A stretch of DNA of 64,000 bases. Origin: Pomphorhynchus laevis. Its lineage: Eukaryota > Acanthocephala > Palaeacanthocephala > Echinorhynchida > Pomphorhynchidae. The translations under genes were made by a program, and so were the position numbers. Below the pieces are notes generated by a model. It searched no databases. It saw only the letters and a program-made list of their open reading frames with translations, and had not been told where the DNA came from. This document shows, piece after piece, positions 56,425-64,000 of this stretch. Each line of letters begins with the position of its first letter. Position 1 is the stretch's first letter. The stretch covers positions 47,641-111,640 of the forward strand of contig WNNJ02002232.1 in NCBI GenBank assembly GCA_012934845.2, in the 5' to 3' direction.

Positions 56425-56490
56425 AAAATCAAACCAGCTAACTGAGTCTACGTATTTAATATAATAATAAATTAAAAAATAATATTTTGT
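56425..56490 (+). repeat. Short PLE-related piece
   Basis: The core gagtctacgtatttaatata is the reverse complement of 24004-24031, next to the GIY-YIG fragment there. Only about 60 bp are shared. Confidence 0.5.
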
Positions 56491-56589
56491 AAAAGAGTGA
56501 ACTAAAATAATGGCGGGGAAAAACAATCAATTTTGATATACTTTGAATGTATAAAAGTTAGATTTAATGAGTGTTAGTCTGCGCACTTC

Positions 56590-59540
56590 CTCTCAAACTT
56601 CTCGAGGCTCGGAGGTACGCGGATGAATCACGGGCCACTTCAAACGACAAACGACTTTTGCGCAGCTCGTAGGTATCTGTCTTAATTTTGCAGTAGCGAT
56701 TGATTTTATTAAAGATCGAGAGCGGTCTCCAAGTCTATCTGACGACGATAGGATAAACGGTACGAACAAATCTTTTTCGACTGGTGCCACTCTTTCTTCG
56801 TATTTCGAAATATTTCTGTCCTCGTTGAACTCGAACGAGGACGAGATGGCTCAATTAAAACACTATTGAGCAAAAATGGAAAATACACTGTCATCCAAGA
56901 AGTTCCCCTTATATTATGTGCCGTTGAGTCCTGTCCCTACCACGACTAGTCTTGCTCCAAAGTCTCTTGAAGTGTTTGACGCGTCAAATTTAAGTTTGTC
57001 AGGAACTGAGGATAGTTGTGGTTTGATTTCTACGCTGTGGCGCACACTTATTAGTTCATGAGCAATTATGTTACGTAACGCGTTGTGTCTGATGGTTGGG
57101 AGGCCACCGTTTCTGCACGAGGGGGCATGTTCGACTTTGAATTCAGCTCCGCATAGGCAGTGTTTACCGACCGAGTTGTTTGGCATTAAATTATATCGTG
57201 TCGAAATGACATCGGTAAATTCGTTAGAGGTCAGGTGGAAGTTTTCGTTTCTTGAAGGTAGAGCGCTTAACTAGGTAGATGCACCGTATCTTGACGCGTG
57301 TGCTAGAATACTTTTGAGTGCCAGGTTATGATGAATGGGTGATTGTATAATGCGCACTTGGAAGGTTGCGATCTGCTTGAACATGGTTTTCTGTCTGCCA
57401 CGTAGGGCGTTTCCTCCAGGATTGCTGTCATACGTAGAAAAAATTTGTATAAATGCTTTGAAGTTCAGGAGCACCAGGAATCACTGGTCGGAGATTCATA
57501 CCGCCTAGCTTAAACGGGTAGGTCAGAATTGTATACTATTCGTCGCCGCACAAGTTTTTTGTTATCTATAGAAGGCATAATTTTATCACGTTCGACAGTT
57601 CAGCAAACCATACCGGTTGGCATTTGCACGTTCGTGGTACGTGCGTCCACTTTGCTTAATCGGCCCAGATAAGTCCTATAAAAGCGACTTACGGATCTAT
57701 CTTAGTGACTGACGTCAACCGAGTAATGAAGAGGTTCCAATTTTTTAAATCTTGGGTGATCGCTTTTTGTTCATACTCAAGTGAACCGACAGGGGGACAA
57801 AGAATTGACAAACCGGCCGATCTTTCGCATATATGTGAATATGGTAGATTGTTTTGACACAGTGGACAGTGTAGGAGTATCTGAAATTTTACTGCGTTGA
57901 CGTGGTATCCGTATCGCGGTCCTTCCTTAACCAGAATTTACCATACTTTTTTAACCGACGAAGTTGGCATCATCGGCATACCATTTCTGATTTATGTTTG
58001 AAACATTTCTGATTTATGTTTGTCTACTGTTGTATTATGTCGGTTAACGGGAGGGATGTCAATTAGAAACCAGCCATTGCGAAGGTGTCACCTTGAGTGA
58101 ATCCTTCCAACGAGTATATACTGCTACCACCTAGGGTTAGCTGTGCTGAGGTTTGGTATAAATTGAGCAAAGCGCAATGAAGGGATAAACAAACGTATTC
58201 TATATTGTGAAAATATGCAGCTCGATTAATTGAGTTGAAAGCGTTAGACCCGTCGATTGCCATCAATCAGATGTCAGGATGTTCATGGTACGCGTTACGG
58301 AGCGAGTGTATGACGTAGTCGATGCCGCTTTTTTGACCTGCTGCAAATTGCACTTTTTCACAAACGTCTGTTATGTCTGTTGAAATAATATGCAGGATTG
58401 CGTTACTTATGATGATTCGGGATGTGTCACATATGCCTATTGGTCTAATTTCGCCTGTTTTATTTTTTTAGTGTGATTAGTCTGCTTGTAGTAAAAGCTT
58501 CGAGATACCCTGTACTGAATGACTTTGTTGCGATGCAGATCGCCAAATCTTCAATGGACTGGCTAAGTTGCTTGATTGAGTACCAAATATGGTAAGCATG
58601 TGTCACCACGCAAGTGCATCAAGACAGGATAGTCCAACATCATTCTTTGTCTATTTTCATGCTTTGATAATGTCATTTTCGTCACGTGTATAAAATCGCC
58701 AGGCATGATGATCATTCGACTTTTTATATCTGGCGGATAGTAAAAGATCGGAACGAATTCGACAGCAGGCGGATGCAAATCCTGAAGCATGGTGTTAACG
58801 GATTTTCCGTTAATTTGACAGTCTGGTGACAGAACCGTAACTTTTGTTTTGTCTTCAAGTACTGCGTTCTAGCGGTTATCTATCCTTGTACAATAAATTT
58901 TTTATAGCGCTTGTTCCAATCGTAGGCGATTGATTAAGTTTGCAACCTCAAGTTGCGTTGAAGGTATTCTGCTCTGTTGGAGAGTTTACTGAACTTATTT
59001 TGTTACCAATGAGTAGGCCTACTTTCAAGGGTCTTGCTAACTAAAAACACCTTTTTCGTCGGAATCCGCTGCAGTACGCATTGGGCGAACGCCACAGCTG
59101 ATTTGAGTGTGGGAGGTTCGCCAGACTTGCTTGGTCCAACTTTTACGTAGAAGGTTAACAGGGTTTCTATTATCATATAGCTAACATTACAGGCGGGCAG
59201 TCTGTGTAGGTTTGGCCTATACTTGATATCTTCATTGTACATATCCTCGATGGTATAGACGGAACCGTATCTTTCGATGGGATTTTCCTATTAGGTCATT
59301 GTTTATTAGGGATGATGGTTGCAATTCGAGATCGACTTTGATGCTTGAGGGTGCGACTGGCCTGGTTCATTGAGATTTGCTTGTCTTCGAGGCTACTCTG
59401 AGAGATTTGTTAGGCAATTGTGTGTTAGAGCATTTTATGTCATGACATTGACGCACGGGATTTTCATCGTTCCGCATCGACATCCCAGCCAAACAGCGTT
59501 GGGGCCATTGCATACACAGCACTTTGTTATGGAACGTGAT
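56590..59540 (-). mobile_element. R2-like LINE with restriction-like endonuclease, decayed (element E)
   Basis: On the minus strand the order matches element D. A cysteine-rich N terminus (about 59530-59460; CVCNGPNAVWLGCRCG) comes first, then a block CVLQRIPTKKVFLVSKTLE (about 59090-59020). The reverse transcriptase has AIDGSNAFNSINRAA (58260-58215), SLEGFTQGDTFAMAGF (about 58110-58065), KWYADDANFVG (about 57990-57955) and a GPRYGY-like block. A zinc-binding region HCLCGAEFKVEHAPSCRNGG with LPTIRHNALRNIIAHEL lies at 57165-57050, just before the nuclease. The nuclease itself starts at RDFGARLVVVGTG (about 56960) and is poorly preserved to 56593. Several frameshifts and stops. It would insert by target-primed reverse transcription; target specificity cannot be told. 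Confidence 0.75.
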
Positions 59541-59639
59541 TTCCCACTTGGAATTGTTTGTAATTGTAATTAGCTCTTTGTTTTTATATTATTGTGTATA
59601 TTATCTTGTGTGTTCAAGTGTGTATTTAAGCTCTAAAAA

Positions 59640-60460
59640 TTTTTATTCTCAAAAAATTTAATAATAAATCAATTCAATAATAAATCATTATGAATAAAAA
59701 TAATTGTTATAATATTTTATATAATTTATATTAAGTTCAATAAAAAATTGTGATTTAAAATATAAGTCAATATTTATGAATTGACAAATAAATAACAGAC
59801 GTTTTAGCAGAAAAGGATTAGAGGTGATAAGGAGGAACTGCTATGCTATCAGGATTATGCCCCTATTCCTCACACACAGCATAACAGCATGGTCAAGCAC
59901 ATGCTAATGACGTATTTACTTTGATGAAATTTGATTATCTAGTATTATATTATAATACAAAGTATATTATTATCCATCCATAAAAATTTTCCCCTAATAA
60001 TTTTAAATTTATTTTTAATATTATTGTGTTGATTTATATATTTTACTATTTTCTACTTGATGTTATTTTTATAGTAACCTAGTTTAAAGTATGCATCTAT
60101 TAATTTATTTAAATGATTTTGAAGAAATCCCGATAATTACATATTGTTGCAATTCTTAAAATTTCATTATTTAATGTATTATATTTTATATTATATGGTA
60201 TGCATGAATGCTCATGCAAAAATACGTTTCTTGTCAATTAAATGTTTGAAAAAATTTAATATCGTTACAAATTGTTACAATTCTTAAAATTTCAGTATTT
60301 AATGTATTATGTTTGATATTATATGGCATGTGAATGATCATGCAAAAAATACGTTTTTCGTAAATTAAATGTCATCTTTACGATAAAAATTAATAGTTCA
60401 AATTAATGATAATTTAAAGTGCATATCTAGATATATATCTCTGTTATCATTAATATTGGT
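59640..60460 (-). mobile_element. Penelope-like element, 3' region fragment (family P1, copy d)
   Basis: The reverse complement matches 23370-23990, including the late coding stretch with gcatgaatgctcatgcaaaa on the plus strand and the 3' block aggaggaactgctatgctat. It contains its own internal tandem duplication of about 120 bp (60125-60247 and 60248-60372). Confidence 0.75.
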
Positions 60461-61512
60461 TTTATTAAGAATGAGGCCATCTGGATAAATGTGTTCGCTT
60501 ATTGGATAAAAATTATTATAGTTAAACGCATAATTATTAGAGTTAAGTACATACTTTAGCCATATATAATTGATATTTATTAAAAGTTAATATATAAATA
60601 ATTAAAAATCAATTCTTTATCGAATAAATGGCTATTTTCCAAGTCAATCATCGGTGATGGTCGAAAAAATACGTTAAAACTAATGTATACATTATGTATA
60701 CATAATGTGTATATTGATACATGATATTTTGACAATGTTTTTTGAGAGGTGATCATTTTTCAAATAGACGCATGGTTTAATAGAAAATGTTATTTATCGA
60801 CTTTAATATTTTTTATAAAGTACAATCCCACAAAATGTATATTAAAGAAAACAGTAGCTTATTACTATAGTTTAGTACTTATTTGCATAACAATAGCTTT
60901 ACTTAATTCTTCTCGAAAACACAATGTAAAAATGAAGAATGAGAGAACTAAATATTATCGATTTAAGAGTAACGGTTAAAATTTGTAACGGATAATCTGC
61001 TCCATTGTGTAGACATCTTTTGCAGTTGGAAGCAGACAAAGTTACATTCATTTTTAAAAGCTGTACTTTGAATTCCCAAGAAAATTTGATAAAAAATCAA
61101 AATTTCGTTAAAACAACTTAAATACAACTTTAGATGCAGAATTTTAGACGTATAGGTAGGTATCTGTCGCTGTATTTTCTGTTAAGTTATGATTAAAGCA
61201 CTTATTGTGTAGTCGTATAAAGTACTCTATCTAATCTTTGTTGTTTTAAAATTTTCGTTAATTATAATATTATGAAATATCGATAAGAATGCATAATCTG
61301 ATTTTTTAACTTTACCAACATATTTTTTACTTTACATAAATTAAAAAATGTTAATATCTGAATCTTAAAAGTAAATTTTATAACCCTATTTTTTGAACCC
61401 ATTAATAGATAGCATACTATGTATTAGAATGACGATTCGAGGCACTCGGTAAGACCTGCTATGTTATAAGCTCTCGGCCCATACTCCTTAATCTGGCACA
61501 GCACCACTATAT
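60461..61512. other. AT-rich DNA, no gene recognised
   Basis: A 76-codon frame at 60749-60979 has no domain and AT-driven composition; not called. The stretch before 61513 may include the outer end of the foldback that follows. Confidence 0.4.
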
Positions 61513-62192
61513 GTCGTTTCGGCTGCCTTGTGATATATTTAAAAGGCATCTCCGAGAATTTGCTTACGTGGTAGCATGGGCATAGTCTCTTTAAACTAAC
61601 CAGGTGCTTTTCGGAACATCCTAATTTTCTTCGGCAGGAGATTTAATTGTTGTCGTTGCTTGTTAATTTTATTCGGCTGGAACTTTACTTGCTATCGTTG
61701 CTTGTTTTCTCACATGATCCTTTGAGGATACATTTTAATAATTTAAGAGTGGAATGGTTCAAAGAATGGTTCAATCTCCAGAAGCCTACAAGCTTCAGTT
61801 TTATAATCAAGGATTTTGCCAAAAGCCGGAGTTCGATTACATACAGAGCAGACTTCGTTATCGTTATTCAAACGCCGGGAGCTTGTAGGCTCCCGGAGCA
61901 CAGTTTGAACCATTCCACTCTAAATTATTAAAATGTATCCTCAAAGTTTCCTGTGAGAAAACAAGCCACGACAGCAATCAAATCTCCTGCCCAAGATAAT
62001 TAGGAGTTTAAAGAGGCTATGCCCATGCTACTACGTTAGACAATTTTCAGAGATGCCTTTCAAATACGTCAAAGGCAGTCGAAACGACTGATGATAGTTC
62101 ACCCTACTGATAAGTGCTGCCGGCTACCATCAACTCGTCTAGGAGTGATAACGAAGTCTGCTCTGCTTGTAATCGAACTTCGGTTTTTGGCA
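61513..62192. repeat. Large nested foldback
   Basis: The left arm 61513-61763 and right arm 61904-62088 are reverse complements. Shared blocks include gcatgggcatag, tctttaaact, aggagattt, cttgttttctcaca and gaggatacattttaataatt. The left arm has two extra insertions (about 22 and 45-60 bp, the latter a local duplication of tgtcgttgcttgtt). A second, overlapping inversion pairs 61817-61866 with about 62138-62190 (aacgaagtctgctctg core). A perfect 8-bp hairpin (ccgggagc/gctcccgg) sits in the spacer at 61875-61896. It resembles foldback transposons; no protein is encoded. Confidence 0.85.
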
Positions 62193-63554
62193 AAATATTT
62201 TGAATAGTTGCTAGGTCACACAAAGTGACCTTAACATTTGACATGACAAATTTGTCATGTCGAAATATTGAAAATAAATCCAGTTTTCATTTGCTGGGTA
62301 TGGTTTCTCAATTCAGCAAGATTAAGAAAAACTAACATGTATCATTCCAATTCAAAATAGATATTTTCACATACAATTAATATAGTTTTTGTTTTCATTG
62401 AGAAATCTTTAAGTTGAATATATCTTCGGTCAATTAAGTCTTGAGTTTTGTATAAAAACCGTGAATGTATAAATTCATACCAATTCGACAGCACCAGTAA
62501 AAATTAGTCCAGTGTTTAATTTGATTGCATAAACCGGAAAATATTTAATAACCTGCAAATGAGTAGTCTGAAAATCTATGATAATTTCGGTATTTAAGAA
62601 GAATAAATGACAACGCAACCTCAAACTATCTATATTGCTTAAGAAGATAAGTTATGTGGATATACTTTTATAGTACAAGCGTGAAAAAATTAAAATGCGA
62701 TGAATCAATGATTCAAAGTACGATTCACTATTAAGTAGCTTTACGAATTTACGTTTCGAATAATAATATATAGAGAAGTTTTCCAAATGTTTTGAAATTT
62801 TATCACATACAACGTATATACACTATGAAATCCTCTAGGTTAAGATAACTTCAAATGATATAGCCGATCGATACGTTTATCGAGTACATTTTATAGCATT
62901 TCACATATAGCCTGTATATAGATGCAACCTTAAAAAGTACAAGCCAACATATTTAAATGTATATAAATATTACTATATCTTCATGGTTTTGTTTTAATAT
63001 ATTAAAATACGTCATGTAGTTTTGTTAGTGCAATGTGTTATTCAACAAGTATGCGCTTGCAGACAGAAGAAACATATCAGCAAATACTAAGTGCACAATA
63101 GTTTTAGTTTAATACAACTCATTTTGCTTCCCGGTAACGCACTACAGAGTTTATTAATTTTCTAAATATACGTACGCAATGAAAAAAAGGAATTTATTTA
63201 AATAAAATTATTATTCAAGTATTTTATACGATTATTTGGTTTGTGTAAGACGACTACTCATTTTGCGCAGCATATCCGACACATTATAAAAGCTCTAGAT
63301 AAAGCAAATATCAACAACGAGTAATTTCACTAATTTCATAAAATAATTTGCGTTAACATCTACATGTCATCTCTTGAATAAATTTAACTCTACATTTGCA
63401 ATTATCTACCTTGATTACAAGCTAGCATACAGATTATCATTTACAAATAATTATCAAAATTAAACACTTTGATATATCATAGATTTCGATATAGGCAATT
63501 GTCAGTCAATTAGCAATAATTTAATATTTATTTTCTGTAAAGCATGTAACGACT
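62193..63554. other. AT-rich DNA with one perfect palindrome
   Basis: 62240-62261 is a perfect 22-bp palindrome (gacatgacaaa and its complement). No gene or known repeat otherwise. Confidence 0.4.
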
Positions 63555-63775
63555 ATTAACTCTTGTATGGTAAAAATGACATATTTAAATTTATAAGAAA
63601 CATATTTTGCATGAATATTTATGCACACCATGTAATGTTATTACATGATATGTAATGGAACAATTTATGTAATGGAACAGCATGTAATGTTATTTGCTTT
63701 CATCAAAATCATTTAAATAATTTAATAGATGCATATTTTAATAGATAATTGGCATGCATTTAGTCTCACTGTTAT
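63555..63775 (+). mobile_element. Penelope-like element fragment (family P1, copy e)
   Basis: It matches P1 at 23385-23580 and the following 3' block: gacatatttaaatttataag, tcatcaaaatcatttaaata and ttaatagatgcatatttt. A stretch around 63630-63690 holds three near-copies of atgtaatg with gttatt or gaacaa, a local expansion. Confidence 0.7.
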
Positions 63776-63974
63776 GTTGGGTTGAGTAGTAATAGGTGCC
63801 CAACATATTAATAGCAGTTATTAAATTTATTGAATATAAACTGGCAAAAAGGTCATGCCACTTTATTTCAACGTCTCGGCCGAAGCTTTCTTAGACATTT
63901 TTTGTTTAAGCTCTTAAATGTTTTTTTATATATTTTTGCTTATATATTTTACTTATATTATATATATGGTCATT

Positions 63975-64000
63975 AAGGAAGGATTCTGTAGCTGGTTTAA
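63975..64000 (+). repeat. Start of a family R copy at the window edge
   Basis: aggattctgtagctggttt matches the 5' part of family R (copies at 15836 and 24850). It continues beyond the window. Confidence 0.45.

Noticed and set aside
60749-60979. 76-codon frame as a small gene
   Set aside because: AT-driven composition with no domain or conserved neighbour.

Overview
The window is eukaryotic and looks like repeat-rich, AT-rich DNA from an invertebrate animal. There are no operons or closely packed genes. Nearly every recognisable coding stretch belongs to a transposable element, and the mixture is typical of invertebrate genomes: CR1/L2-type and Jockey/R1-type LINEs, R2-like LINEs with a restriction-like endonuclease, Penelope-like elements (PLEs) with a GIY-YIG nuclease, Ty3/gypsy LTR elements and an IS630-Tc1-mariner transposon. 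The species cannot be named from the sequence. The only convincing host coding sequence is one long exon-like reading frame with C2H2 zinc fingers at 20290-22047.

Layout. 1-1.9 kb: nothing recognised. 1.9-8.4 kb: PLE ends, and a minus-strand CR1 LINE into which a short Ty3/gypsy element (2937-6184) has jumped. 8.5-11.2 kb: R2-like LINE, minus. 11.5-15.2 kb: Jockey/R1-like LINE (family J), minus. 17.0-19.6 kb: a 258-bp satellite array lying between inverted repeats. 20.3-22.0 kb: zinc-finger exon. 22.8-26.9 kb: several PLE pieces and a dispersed promoter-like repeat (family R). 27.7-30.5 kb: second J copy. 30.5-34.4 kb: second Ty3/gypsy element. 34.4-38.8 kb: the best-preserved LINE (LINE A, L2/CR1-like). 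38.8-42.0 kb: J fragments around a DD34E transposon. 42-46.3 kb: CR1-like LINE B. 46.3-49.3 kb: decayed J copy, plus strand. 50.2-54.1 kb: CR1 fragment, two rearranged LINE A copies and an R2-like nuclease fragment. 54-56.5 kb: AT-rich DNA with a direct repeat. 56.6-59.5 kb: second long R2-like LINE. 59.6-64 kb: PLE ends, a large foldback and AT-rich DNA.

The most interesting signals are these. (1) Both Ty3/gypsy elements have tiny LTRs (70 and 89 bp). The site where the primer should bind, one base past the LTR, is perfectly complementary (13 and 12 nt) to the element's own LTR, which suggests Tf1-like self-priming rather than tRNA priming. (2) A satellite has a strict A/B dimeric higher-order repeat and sits inside an inverted-repeat frame. 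(3) An IS630-Tc1-mariner element has ends built from five iterated ~20-bp units each. (4) A large nested foldback lies at 61.5-62.2 kb. (5) LINE A has a 5' UTR made of 20-bp monomers whose number varies between copies. The elements do not form a pathway together; the window is a record of repeated, nested insertion and decay around a single host exon.
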